Origin: Viscum album
Taxonomy: Eukaryota; Streptophyta; Magnoliopsida; Santalales; Viscaceae
Direction: 5' to 3'
DNA length: 64,000 bases
Assembly: GCA_963277665.1 (NCBI GenBank)
Contig: OY728121.1
Span: 958,184,097-958,248,096, forward strand
Below, in pieces: positions 49,780 through 62,495 of this stretch. Made by a program: the position numbers and the translations under genes. Position 1 is the stretch's first letter, and every line of letters starts with the position of its first letter. The notes under the pieces were generated by a model. It did no database searches. It saw only the letters and a list, made by a program, of their open reading frames with translations, and was not told the origin of the DNA.

Positions 49780-51000
49780 CTAACAGTCCTTTTTTGGACT
49801 GGTTAACAATGTAGTGCACACATATATAAAATTTATCCTACAATAACCCTCGGATCAAGTGTTTTCACACACCCTTTAGGACCACATTTATGCACTCCAC
49901 TATATTTGTAGTCATATTGGACTATATGTCTCCACAATCATATGTTGATGACCATTTTTCCTTTGAAATATGCATCATATATTCATACACATCCTCATGA
50001 GCCATTAGAATCACTTCAAGATGAATATGAAGAATTTATTGTAGGTTATAAAATGCTGAAAAAATAATATAATAATGTATTAAAAAGGATATTAAATTTT
50101 CTTTTCAAAAATTTTGTTTAGAAAAACATAACCAACATAAGGATCGCCTTCATTATCACCTCATATCTGAAATGATTATAAACATTAATTACTATTTCTC
50201 TAATGCCATATCAATGATTATCATTTGTCTCATTCCATGAAACCCCATAACGATTTATGACCTCTATAATCACTTGATGAGGATCAGATATTAGATACAC
50301 TCCTAGGTATTATTTGATAAGAATGCGTACACATGCCAAAAACCCACTCCATGATTCCAAATTATCCTTTTAATCAATAGAGAATTCAAGTGGTAGAGGA
50401 GAATGATTACAATACTATGTGGAAACAATGAGTATAAGACCTATATACTTTCTATAAAGGAATGTTCAATCGACCAAAATGAATTGTTTACAAAAGGGAA
50501 ATGGTGTGATGCCTGGCATGAATGCCCAAAAAACCTTATTGAACATCAAATTTGATCAATCAACTCGGTGATTGGGGGACTGACACTCAATAGTGTCCAA
50601 ATGATAAATAATATGATTGTTGAGAGGCAAAAATTCAATAAGTCATGGAATCATTACAAAATATTCATTCCAATCACCATGCACTTTTATAATTACCTTC
50701 TTTTTTATTCCAAGAATTATTATAGGTTATCTTATAGTTAAAAAAATGTTGTACTCTTTCATGAACAAGGGAAACAAGAACATCCTAATATGTTCATATC
50801 ATCTCAACAATAACATTTGATATAAACTCGGGATCAATTGAAGAGTGATCATCTGAAAAACATGGATGTACACAAATGGGTGGGTGTTATAATTTTCTTA
50901 TCTTCCATCAAGAAAAAAAATATCATATATTCCCCTTAATCAGAATTTACATTCTAGCACATATTTTTCAAATAGAATGATATTTCTGTCTTTTTCTACT
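49780..51000 (-). pseudogene. Mutator-like (MULE) transposase relic
   Basis: Reading down the minus strand: a basic stretch ending KVHGDWNE; KVFWAFMPG (50523 region); FILVD followed by a stop where family members have Gly (first catalytic Asp codon 50469-50471); ENLESWSGFLACVR; LISDPHQVII (second Asp codon 50283-50285, family LISDRH); then EKWSSTYDCGDI, MTTNIVECINVVLKG (about 49870-49950). The order matches MuDR-family transposases of plants. At least ten stops are present. The C-terminal SWIM zinc finger was not found, and no terminal inverted repeats are evident, so the element borders are unknown. Confidence 0.75.
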
Positions 51001-52440
51001 CATCAATTAAAAAATGTGTAATTCCACTCCATGTGATATAGTTTTATAAAAAAAATTTATAGAAATTGTACTTTCAAAAATATTTCCTGACGTAGATGGT
51101 GTTATCATTTTATGCATCTACAATCCTTATAATATCATGGAATTCAGAAGTTGATGTAATGACATCCCAAAAAAAATGTTGTTCATGAAACATTACTTTA
51201 ACTAAGGAACTAAATACTGATGGGTGATTACCACTAATTGGTGGATTCCATGGATTCATGTCTCTCATAGGAACCTCAGATGTTTTATTCCCCACACCAC
51301 TTTATTATGGATTCCTGTCTTTCATAGGAAGCATAGAAGGTTCATTCCCCACATCACCCTCAACCAAATCATCTCCCAATTCCTCAGTAGATAGATATTA
51401 ACCAGATAAACATTCATTCATTATATCAGTAGTACACAAAATGATGACCCCTATATTTCATTCCAAATTCTGATCATCTACTTCAAAATTTGGTTTTATC
51501 ATGGGATACATATGAGAAGGAGGTAATGAATAAGAGTTTTGTGATGGAATGACATCAATAGAGCTAAAAAACATGGTTCTATATTAGTAGTTTTCACAAC
51601 ATCAATATTACAAATCACCACATACAATTACATCAGGCCATTACTACACCATTACCTGAATAATAATGATGCATCCAATAATTCCTCATCCTTAACTTGT
51701 GGGTACTCAGTGTCCCATAAAAATTCAAAATTTTGAATATAGAGATAAATTATTGAGGTAAATGATTCATAATCCCTCAATTTTAACTGACTATGAATCT
51801 TATTGAGAACTTCACCCAATTTTAGTCAACCGTTATGTTTTTCACTCTTGCTGGTGACAAACAATATATAATGTCTTAATCAGAATAAATTACCTCACCA
51901 TTAAAATATATTTTCATATACATTTTTATATAGAAAAATATAATTAATAAAATTTTATATAATTCATGAAAATGTGAAATTATTTAAATCAGTTATCAAT
52001 GAATAATTGACAGGATCCTGAGACATTTTCTAGGGATTATTTTATCACTATTTAGGTATATTGATGGTGATATTATTACTAAAGAATATTTAATAAAACT
52101 TTATATATTCTTATACCACATCATCAATTGTGTCATAAATTTTAATTCCTTATAAATAAATAACCGTGAGTTGATCTTGAGACATACTATGGATTAGTTT
52201 ATAATCATATGATAAACTGACCAAAATTTATGGGTCAATGAACTCCTAGATTCTCTACTATCAAATATTTTAGCAGCCTCTAGTCTCATTTCAAACAACA
52301 AAGCCTCTTGTAGAACGGCTCTTTTTGAAAACATGTTCCCAAACGCCTCTTCGTGAATGCCTCTGATCAACCGCCTTTTTATTAAAAATTTACTCACATG
52401 AATTTGAGGGAATCTATGGGCATGAAATACATACATTTTT
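51001..52440 (-). other. Possible N-terminal MULE or unrelated coding relic
   Basis: Two open minus-strand stretches: 51110-51295 (MGNKTSEVPM ... EFHDIIRIVDA) and 52194-52436 (RLIRGIHEEAFGNMFSKR, LEAAKIFDSRESR). They lie upstream of the transposase on its strand and may be its N-terminal exons. I cannot match either to a family. Confidence 0.3.
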
Positions 52441-53073
52441 TATGAAAACAGGATGGTCTTTACATACATAGTGTGATATGACTCGCATTTCATCAATACA
52501 GAAAATAAAATGAAATGATTACAAATTATATAACGACACACATAAAAAAATATATGCAATTTCAATTATGCATTAGTCGTTTGACTTTTGATCAGTAATC
52601 ACACAATACTATTATCTTTTGGTTTCAGAATCCTTACTATGTTCTACATATTATATAAATTTTCATATTACTAGTCGAAATATATATTAAATTTCTACAC
52701 CTATTTTCAAAAAATTTCTCTTTTCAATGTGTACGTATATGTATATATATAATAATAAAAATAAATAAATTTAGTTACATGTAAAATAATTTACACTTAC
52801 TTAACAACCATTACAATAATGAATTCTTTTGTTATTTTTAATTTTATAAATTTCATATGTATATATAATATTTTTTGTCATTCATTAAGTTTCCAAAATA
52901 CAATTAATTATATTTTATAAATTATTTCTTCAACGAATAATTACTTATATTTAATATAAATTAAATTTTATTTATTATAATTATTATTAGTAGTAAATAA
53001 AATTAATATAATTTATACTTATAAAAAACCATTAAAATCATATAATCTTATGTTAATTTCAATTTAATAAAAT

Positions 53074-53122
<49 letters not shown>

Positions 53123-53929
53123 TATTTTTCTACTTTCTAATTTTTAGTAAATTATATTTCATTATTTATTTATTTAAATAATAATTGTTTACACTTAATA
53201 TAATTTAAAAATATTATTTATATAAAATATTTTTTAAACCATTAAAAAAATATTTTTAGACATTTTTTTATAAATTTAAGTATGATACCTAATATAACTA
53301 ATTTATTTTTTAATAAATTGTATATCTATTGAATAGAATATTATAATTTATATTTATATTACATTAAAAAAAATATTTTATATACATATAAATATATTCA
53401 ACTCTCGATTTAAATTAATAATAGATACATTTTAAAAAACAATTTTATATCCCTAAATATAAATTACATTCTAGAAACACCATATATAATTTTATAAGAA
53501 AATATGAATTATATGATACAATAAACAATAACTCATTCAAAAATTAAATCATATATAATGCACTAACTTATACATTTATACATGCATCTATAAATTTTAA
53601 ATAAATAAACCATACACACAAATACAAATTTCCACATCACGTATTAAATAAATAAACAATACGAAAAAAAACACAATTAAACCACTAAAATTATTAATAG
53701 AAATTTTACCTTCATAAAAGTGGAATATATTTATTGAGAATTATTTTCCATAGGCGTTCACAACAACAATCAGAGGAGGGTAATGATATTGGGGGGATCT
53801 TTTTATAACATTTTCTTAGGATGATTCACGAATCTCGTCCATGAATCACTCATCACATTTTATAAGGAAGTGTGAATGAGGTTCATGTTTCTGGGGTCCC
53901 CTTTTAAAAAATATTGGGAACTCTGTTTC
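52441..53929. other. AT-rich DNA, no gene seen
   Basis: Very high A+T with long homopolymer and TATA-rich runs. Apart from the microsatellite at 53077 no structure stands out. 53740-53930 is less AT-rich and could hold a transposon edge, but no repeat partner was found. Confidence 0.5.
53077..53122. repeat. (AC)n-(AT)n microsatellite
   Basis: About 16 AC units (53077-53109) running straight into about 6 AT units. Likely polymorphic in length. Confidence 0.95.
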
Positions 53930-54341
53930 CTTAAAAAAAATTAAAAATCCATTAAAAAAATCCATTTTCTGTAAACTAGTACCAACGATGGATCTTTGTT
54001 TTCAAGAGAGGCCAGACTGAGGACAATGAGCCAAACCACAGGAGAAGTTGAGCTCACCATTCAATCTAGAGAGCTGAATTGACACTATCATCATTTATGT
54101 CATTCCTAATGATTTTGTGAATAAATCCACATGAAATATCCATTGATGTCAAAAGAGAACACACCAGCGAGGGTTGAAGATAAATGAAATCATTTGAGGA
54201 GTTTCAAGGTTGAAACTACCAACATCGATACTTCCAATCCATTAAAGATCTGAACCAGATCGATGTTTCTTAATCATGATGGAACCTTAGATGCCACCAT
54301 TCTAGAGTTTTGATGATTCCTATCTAAGATAACACTACCAA
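53930..54341. repeat. Repeat X copy C, left part only
   Basis: Aligns with about 21890-22263 of copy B: GTACCAACGATGGATCTTTG, CTAGAGAGCTGAATTGAC, ATCATTTGAGGAGTTTC and GATGATTCCTATCTAAG. It stops at the CACTA terminus at 54342. Confidence 0.65.
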
Positions 54342-54520
54342 AAAATAACAAAAGTCACACACTGCCTTTTATCAGCGCTAAATAGAACGTGCTGATAAGG
54401 GGTGAGCCTTTATCAATGCTAGCTAAAATCATTGATAAATATACCCTTTATCAGTGATTTTCTTAGTGCTCATAAAGGGTACATTTATCAATGCTATTAC
54501 TTCCACTGATAAAAGTTGTT
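54342..54520 (+). repeat. CACTA 5' terminal and subterminal repeats
   Basis: After the CACTA terminus the word TTATCAGYGMT and its inverse recur (TTATCAGCGCTAAATAG, GTGCTGATAAGG, TTTATCAATGCTAG, CATTGATAAAT, TTATCAGTGATTTT, TTATCAATGCTATT, CACTGATAAAAG): seven copies in 140 bp in both directions, as in transposase-binding arrays of CACTA elements. Confidence 0.75.
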
Positions 54521-54529
54521 AATCAAAAT

Positions 54530-56100
54530 ATTATTAATTTAAATTAATTATTATATTTATATACAAATTTTTTATATTTGTATAAATTAAATAAAAACGA
54601 ATGTTTATAACAAATATATATATATATATTAATATTTCAAAAATATATATTTAATGGTTTAATTGAGAAAAGTATTTCTGAGACTATAATTAAATGTATA
54701 TTTATAATTAAATAATTATTATACTATAATAAATTACATTAAATAATAAAAATATTTATTAGATTTAATAGATTTATTAGATATTTATTGGATTTATATT
54801 TATTAGATTTATTAGATTAATTTATTAGATTTATTAAATTTATTGGATTAATTCATTATATTTATTATATTTGTTATATTTAATATATTTAATATATTTA
54901 ATATATTTATTTTATTTATTAATATATAATACTTTTTAATATTTATTTGTAATTAATATTATGGAATATATATGTGTTTTCCAATGAATTTGGTCAATGA
55001 ATATATTGATGATGTGTATATGTTATGTATCATGCTTGAATGCTCATTTATATATCATATCACATTGTCCATTGATGTGGTATATTGATTAATTATTAAT
55101 GTAACCCATATGAACTATATATGTTCTAATAAATGAACTTATGAAATTGCATCAAATATATTTAAGAATTAATTATATTTTATTATTTTTTAAATGATAT
55201 AAATAAATAATTTTCAAATAAATTTGTAATAATAATTAGAACTATATATATATATATAATTATAAAATTATACATATATTTTTATAATTTTATTAATATA
55301 TATGTATATATTTTAACAATTATATACAAATATTTATAAATATATACTATTTATAGTTATAATTATATATATAAATATATTTAAAATAATTATATAATTA
55401 TAATAAATATATTTATTATAATACTAATAAAGATATAAATATATAATTAAATAGATATATTTATAAATATATACAAATATTAATAAATAAATACAAATAA
55501 ATTTATATTTATTTAAAAAATTATTAATTTATAAAAAATATATAAAATATTTTATACATAATATGTTATATATAATTAAATAAATATATATTTTTGAATA
55601 TATTTATAATTTTTTATAAAAATATTGATAAATAATTAAAAAAATTCTTTATAGTTATAAATAAATACAGAAATATTTAAATAATTTTGAAATAATAATA
55701 AATATATTAATATATATATTAAATATATTTATATATATAAATATTAGATATATAAACTTGTTATAATTTTATAATTATTTAAATAAATACGTATTTATAT
55801 ATTTATAATTATATTTACAAATAAATATATATTTTATATAAATATTTATAAAATTAGAATAAATATAGTTATATATATCTATAAGATTTTAAATATATAT
55901 AATTAATATATTATATATATATATATATATATGATTACAAATATAATAAGTATATCTTTTATAAATTTATAATTTCATAAATTATAATTTTATAAATATA
56001 AATAAATAAATAATTATTTATATTTATAATTTTTAATAAATAAATATATATTTATCCAACATATCATTTTAAATTATTATATAATAATATTAATAAATTA
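54530..56100. repeat. AT-only low-complexity block
   Basis: About 1.5 kb of almost pure A and T with rare G or C. It includes an irregular minisatellite based on TTTATTAGA and TTTAATATA (54755-54925), plus long TATA runs (55905-55935). No coding capacity. Confidence 0.8.
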
Positions 56101-56107
56101 TTATAAT

Positions 56108-56216
56108 TATACCTTCATCAGTGATAAAACAGTGCTGATAAGGTATATTATATTAGCGTTTTTTATTTTAGTGATGATAAAGCATAACTTTATTAGGGAA
56201 TTTAACCAGCACTGAT
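56108..56216 (+). repeat. Second block of CACTA subterminal words
   Basis: Contains CATCAGTGATAAAACAGTGCTGATAAGG-type words (shown in part: CAGTGCTGATAAGG), TATTAGCG, TTTTAGTGATGATAAAG and CAGCACTGATAATGG. These match the 54342 array, so the AT-only block sits inside one subterminal region, or two element ends face each other here. Confidence 0.6.
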
Positions 56217-56279
56217 AATGGTTCAAGTGGGTTTTATAAAAGTACCCTAATAGGATCCTCCCTCATACCATTTCAAGCC

Positions 56280-56712
56280 TTCAGGGAAGCGGCCCCCTAT
56301 GCTGTTAATTCCTCCTCCACCGCGACCCCACCTATTCCTCTTTCGCGATCGCTGCCTCTTCCTCCTCCTCCACAGCTACTGACTCATCCTCCTTTTCCAC
56401 CACCACTGCCTCCTCCTCCTCCTCCTCCACATCCTTCTCATCATCCTCCTTACGTGCCCCCCTTGTCCACCTGGCCTCCTACGACATGCCCTCCTCATCT
56501 GATGACTGTCTGGACCGCCTCCTCTATAGCGCACAGATTCCCCTAGTGAGTCTCTATTATTGTTTTTATGGTTTCTATAGGGTGCATAGGGTTTGGATGA
56601 ACCCTTATGTGTAGGGTTTCGATGTGATTCATTTTCTTTGTGTTTTAAGGAGTGTGGAGGGTCCGCGATGTCTTGTTCTCCCTTATATGGAAGCACCATC
56701 AAATTTTCACAC
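56280..56712 (+). other. GC-rich exon-like segment, Ser-rich reading frame
   Basis: The only strongly GC- and CpG-rich stretch in the right third (GGCCCCC, CCGCGACC, CGCGATCGC). The plus frame over about 56325-56545 is open and reads a Ser-rich run, then APLVHLASYD and CLDRLLYSAQ, ending near a possible donor GTGAGT (56546). A second exon-like piece (56641-56711) lies between TTTTAAG and GGTAAGC. The minus frame 56376-56714 is also open (Arg-rich) and is probably a shadow of the CTCCTC repeats. It may be the GC-rich first exon and control region of the CACTA gene, or captured host sequence; no family recognised. Confidence 0.35.
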
Positions 56713-59700
56713 ATTTGAGGTAAGCTAATACGTTTTTTCCTTTTTGATTATGTCCATTTTATTCTAGAATTTTTTTCATTGAAATCATTGAATTTATTTT
56801 CAGCTTCGCAATACACTTGGCTAATCTGTTATAGTGTTTTCAGGTTTGTTGGTTTTGTTAAAAATAGTGTTGAAGTATTTTTTCCGAGTTATTTTTATGT
56901 GTGCTTATAGAAATTTTGTCTTGTGGATGTAAAATGTTGTTTTTTTAATGTTTTCAACATAACATGAACCTTCGTATTACCCTTGAATAGTTTATTATGG
57001 TGTTATCCAGTTTGTGTAATTTTTTTAAACTTTTTATAAAATTTTTAATAAACTTTTTGATTTGTTTATAAGAAATTATTTATAAATTGTTGGTCCCATT
57101 TATGAAATTTTTTATAAATTTTTTTATGTTTATATAGAATTCCTAGTAAACTGTTTGGGCTTCTTAAAAAAAAAATTTTATATTTTTTCCTACAAAAAAA
57201 TTGTTCATAAACTTGTCACCTTATGATAAAATTATTTATAATATAGTTGGGTTGTTTATATAATTCTTTATAAATTGTTCGGTTTTTTACAATTGTTGAT
57301 AAATTTTTTGGCCTATTTATAATGGTGTCATCATTTTAGAGATTTGAGGGATTTTTTTGGGAAATGATTTGGTGTGTTTTTGGAATGGATAAGGGCCCAT
57401 TTCAAAATTGTGAAATGTTTGGGTGTGTGTGAGTTTGAAACTCGAAGGCCCATTTGGTACATTCATGTGATTTGTGTGTTTTAACTTGGATCAAATAGGC
57501 ACTTGGGTACTTTTTTGTAAATCATTTGTGTAAAGGCCCATTTTTCCATGTTTATTTAAAAGTGGTATTTTTTCTTTTGGAAGAGGTTACGACATGTGTT
57601 TGGTTTTTCAAGAGGGATTTGGGGGGGGGGCACTACAGCCAGATTAAGATTTTATTTCTTGGTTTATAATGACTCATGGTTGTGTGTTTTTTACATTGTG
57701 TCTCAAAGCATCGGTCTCATTATGGCTATTCATTGCGCCTCACAACATCCTTGTAATGAAATGACAGTCACTAAAATTTTAATCCATTGAACATGAGTTA
57801 TAATATATTTTATCCACATTGACTCATCATTGATGTGTTCTCCATAGATGTATCCCTTTATAGTAAACCATGTCAAATACATGTTTTCATCATATTTATT
57901 CATTTGTGTTTGTTCTGGTGAGTGAACCATTAAGAGTAAAAGATTCATCATGGTCCTTAAAATGAGGTAAAAATATCCAATAAAAGGTGTTTACATCATC
58001 CAGAAAGTAGTTCTAAATATGAAACACCTGGATTCACATATCATCTCAGGGTGATCATTTTAAAGATGGTTTGAACAAACACGAATTCTATACGTGTGAG
58101 TAAAATCATCCTATTTTTCATTACCATCCTGAAAAAATCATACTCATCATACCATGATTCACTATAACAAGATATAACACATTTACATTGAAACAACCCT
58201 AAACCCCACCGAGCATCTAACTCATCCATGAATATTTTAATAGAAATAATAACTAAAAAATAGTATTGATACCCACGATTGAATTTTATTAACTAGTCAA
58301 ATGATGTATCAATTATGAAAATAATCTATATACCATATAATAGGATAAAATTTCATTTTTAGTGAACTCTAATTATTAATGTAATTTTTTTCGTAATAAT
58401 CTTATCTATACGAAGATCAACTTGAAATTCATTTTTGTCAAGTCATACAATGGGATACATATAAAAACATAACCAACCCATAAATCATCAATATATCAGA
58501 AATATATCTATAAACCCTATGTTCCTTCATACACACCCATAAATGAATCTACAAATATCATGTTGATCCAAAAAAACTCACCCAAAAAGGAACATTAAGT
58601 ATATCTCTAGTTTAGAATAAATGAAATACAATCTCATGTTTATATAACCATCACTAAGTCACATTACTATCAAAAAACCGTCATAATTCAGCAAATTCTA
58701 TACATATAAACCCCTTAAGGATATCATCGTTGCATTCGTATCCTATAGTTTTAGTCTATGATGCACATCCTTGGATGCTTGATGCCCCTCTTCTTATTGA
58801 ACCTCATGATGGAATAACACAATAGAACTGAATATAACTACTTAAACCAACCTCATTATATTGAAAATAAACAATTAATATTAAAAAATGGTTCCACGGC
58901 ATCATTTCAATCAACATCTCCACATCATTCAGTCCCCCCAACTTATCATTTACAAATTACACATCCCTTGACACTATATGATGAATGAAACCAAACCTAT
59001 TAAGATTCAATGTGGTTTGTAATATATTTACTCTATTATTTCCATCAGATATGAATTCATCACATATGTTTTAATCATCTATTAGTTTTTATGTCTACTT
59101 CACACAATAGGTTCAACAAACATTACTACTATACAAATAAGGAAATGTTTAGCAGTGACTACTCTGATGTCCAATATATAAAATATTAATTAGATATGAT
59201 ACTATCTGGACCCACCCCCATAGAAACTTTAGTTGATTTGGGAATATATTAGTGTCTGACCCCCACCAAATCCTATATTAAAATAGATATGGGTTAGTTA
59301 AAATTTGAAATGTAATTGATACGGCCTAGGCTGGTATCAGAACCAACAACTGACCTGACTTTCCACCAACCTAAGAGGTGTCCATCATCCCTATAAGAAT
59401 ATAAAAGATACCCTGGAAAAATTATACCATTAATATAGAATATTTTACACCTAAATTTGAGTAAATAAAAAAATTTCTTTCTCATGAAAACCAGACATGT
59501 ACCATTCATAAGTTGAACATCTATGAAAATAGTAGATACACAAAAAAATAATTGAACAAGAATAAGATATAATAGATGTAAATTAAAATCCCACTATTGA
59601 ACAAAAAAATATTTAACCAAACATGTACCATTACTAATTCCCATCAAACCTATTTTGGATAGGTATAACATAATAGTTCCCATTTTTTGTTTTCTTTTCA

Positions 59701-60728
59701 ATTGGAAATATCATCTACTACGCACATATCCTCCACCTAAAATGCATATCCGCCATGCACTGAACCACACATTCACGGTGAGTTTTCTCCTATTACTCAT
59801 TTGTTTCCTCTGATTCACAGGTTATTACTATTTTATTTTTATTTTAATGTTGTGAATGTTATGGGCTAAGCATCCTGCTAAAAATCATGGCCATTGGTGG
59901 TCCTTGTTTTCACACTAAATGAATTGCATATTGGTTGGTTCCTATTGAGAATTTGAATATTGAAATTAGTAATTTATGTATACTAGGATAATGAATGAAT
60001 TCCCCTGGATGATAAATCTTCATTGATATCCCCGAAATTAACAAGAATAATTAAATAAGGGGTTCTTTGTAAAATCTTCAATTCTATTTGTTTGGATTGT
60101 ATGGTTTTGAAATTGTGAGCATGATTGTGTGTCGGTATGGTGCTGCGGTTATTGGCATGATTAGTATAAATTTTTTCCCTTCTTATTGTTCCTCCACCAT
60201 TGATATCAATCCAATACTTACCATTTCAATATAACCACAAAATTTTACTAGTGTAATTCCAATGATTCGTAGAAATACACTTCACTAGAGGACTCTATTG
60301 GACAATTTATGGACTCCCTAGTCAGATAACCATAACAACAAATGTAATGAATCATTCCTCCTGGAATCACTTTAGAGAAAATAATACTATCTATTAGTTT
60401 AGTACCATAGTTATTGACTCGAGACATTTTGTTTATAGAGAAACACTAAAAAACCAGTTTAGAAAAATGCATATAGAACACATGCAGGATACTAAAACAA
60501 TATTTTGTAAGAGTTTCTTATAGCTAGTTCCATTGATCAGGTGGTTGGGATGATATGTGTAATATACATTAGTCCTATGTAATGCATGGAGATGTAAGGG
60601 TATTGTTTAGAATATCTAGTTCCCTTGATTATAGTTTGATGATGACCATAATTGAACATATTTTCTGTAATTATTTTTTAAATAATAATATTACTGAATC
60701 AAATAGGATAAATATGAAAAAAGAAGGG
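56713..60728. other. No recognisable gene
   Basis: Moderately AT-rich. A few short open stretches (57596-57790 plus; 57730-57951, 58041-58229 and 59294-59509 minus) match nothing I know. 59753-59868 looks like an exon/intron edge (GGTGAGTTTTCT ... GATTCACAG). TGGTATCAGAACC at 59332 resembles a primer site but has no LTR context. If the CACTA call is right this is its 5' intron or inserted DNA. Confidence 0.4.
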
Positions 60729-61977
60729 ATGAATGCCAATTGGTTGAAAAAATAATATGAAGACGGTAGAAAGAGTTTATCATGTTTGTAAAGTATCATT
60801 CATATGAACCTTCTAAAATCCTTTTTCAGTGTTTAAAATATTGATATTCAATAAAAATTAGCCCATAGGAGTTGGAATAACACATTATCTATCAAAGAAT
60901 ATATCAAAGTTATACATGGTGGAATAAACCTAGGAAATAATGAATGTAGGTAGTGGATGGGAGAACAATTCATTTTATGGATCATATGATTTAATTACAA
61001 ACAAGAACAATGAAGACAAATGTATGGAGGATGTGATTATAGATGTGAATAATGATGAATACTGTATTGAATAAATGACAAGGACAATTGAAGATGAACT
61101 TTGTTATTACCAGAAATTTTTTAAGAAGTTATAGAGTTGTGCATAGACACAATTATATGCTAGTTTCACTAAATATAAAATATTTTCAGCCATATTGAAT
61201 CATTATAATTTGAATTCCAGCAATGGGTGGTGTGGCCCCAATTTTACGAAACTACATACCCTCTTAAATGACATTCTCCTAGAAGATAATGAGCTCCCGA
61301 GATGAACATAAGATGCCAAATGAATGCTACAATTGAGGGGTATGACCTATAAAATAATACACACCTACCCGAATGACTTTATACTATTTCACAAGGACCA
61401 CAGATCTGTTATATAATGCCCAAAGTATGGTGCTTCTCAATACAAGAAAGATTTTTATAGTTCTATGAATGTTGTATGGTTCTTTCCAATCATTCCAATG
61501 TTTAGGCACCTATATGGAAGTTAAGAGACTAAATGAAAATTAAAATGACATCATGAAAAAATAATTAATGATGGGAAACTATGTCACCCAACACACTCTC
61601 CTATGTAGAAGAGAATTGGTTATGAGTATCGTGAATTTAGAAACGATCCGAGAAACCTTCGTCATGCATTATCTAAAAAAGGAGAGAACCCCCTTTGGTT
61701 TTCAATGTAAAACTCACAGAACATGGCTAGTTATGTTGGTAAATTATAACTTACCACCATGGTTATGCATGAAATGAAAATAAATAATGTTATCTATGAT
61801 TATATTAAGACCAAACAACTAGTTAATGATATTGATGTTTTTTTGGCTCTATTGATTGAGGATTTTAATTTATTGTGGGATTCTTGTGTTAGGTTTTATG
61901 ATGCCTACAAAAATGAATATTTCACTTTGAGATCTATAACGATCCATACTTTACATACATTGTTATTATTTCAGAAT
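60729..61977 (+). pseudogene. TNP2-like CACTA transposase relic
   Basis: Starts at ATG 60729 (MNANWLKK, then stop; next YEDGRKS), matching the N-terminal transposase-associated zinc domain, whose Cys/His part is decayed (60790-60900). Further on: LYASFTKYKIFSAILNHYNLNSSNGWC (cited in parts: LYASFTKYKI, NSSNGW, about 61155-61230), LEDNELP (61280), YPNDFILFHKDHR (61369), CPKYGASQYKK (61415), WFFPIIPMF (61475), NPFG-equivalent TPFGFQ (61692), LPPWLCMK (61753-61777), then DIDVFLALLIEDFNLLWDS and FTLRSITIHT (61830-61950). This is the order of TNP2 transposases, which bind the subterminal repeats and excise the element. Several stops and shifts; cut at about 61977 within the FTLRA...W motif by the LTR. 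Confidence 0.85.
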
Positions 61978-62445
61978 TGAATCACACTAATTACAACATA
62001 TAACAAAACCAAGAAAGGACCGTATAGGTATAATGTCTCTAGAAACTGGGAAACATAAACAACTGGTTCATAAAGCATCTACTTTGCCTCACATTTATTT
62101 CATCATATCTAGAGTCACTTTTTGGTATATTCTACTTAATAAACTTCTTCCTGACCTGGGGAAATAAAACATAAAAAAGGGTGAGCTCAAATTCTCAGTA
62201 AGGGTAAACAAAAGAAATATCAATCACATCATATACATAAGAACATAACTTTTGGAAATCTTAACCTGCAAAAGAGATCATAATTTCATAACATGTAATA
62301 AATCATAGTAGTGAAATGTAATCCCAATAATCATAACTTAAAACATGAAACTTTGTGGCATACACACATAATCATAGAGAATAATTTCTTATTAGTCAAG
62401 ACTCATTGCCAAGACTATCTTAGTGGAAAAAGTCTCTTTCTGAAC

Positions 62446-62495
62446 CGAGTTACCCTCGTTTCAGTCCTGCTTCACTGAACCGGTATAACCTACCG
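62446..62495 (-). other. Two hairpins in LTR at 61981, cognate to the 9079 array
   Basis: In element sense (minus): CGGTA-GGTTA-TACCG (62495-62481) and CGAG-GGTAA-CTCG (62458-62446). The loops GGTTA and GGTAA resemble GGTTTA of the array at 9079-9181, while the stems differ and still pair. Confidence 0.6.

Larger units (their letters stand above)
54342..61980 (+). mobile_element. CACTA (En/Spm) transposon, 5' half
   Basis: Starts CACTACCAAAAAATAAC at 54342, followed by subterminal repeats; a TNP2 transposase relic lies on the plus strand at 60729-61977, in the expected orientation. The transposase is cut by a minus-strand LTR at about 61980 and the 3' half is out of view. That terminus and transposase belong to one element is inferred from order and orientation; the 6.4 kb between them is long and contains other material. 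Confidence 0.55.

Noticed and set aside
56376..56714. 112-codon minus-strand frame, Arg-rich C-terminal part
   Set aside because: It is the antisense of CTCCTC/TCCTCC repeats; the composition is an artefact of low complexity.
59332..59344. TGGTATCAGAACC, like a Met-tRNA primer-binding site
   Set aside because: No LTR end, leader or gag could be seen beside it; a 10-base match alone can be chance.
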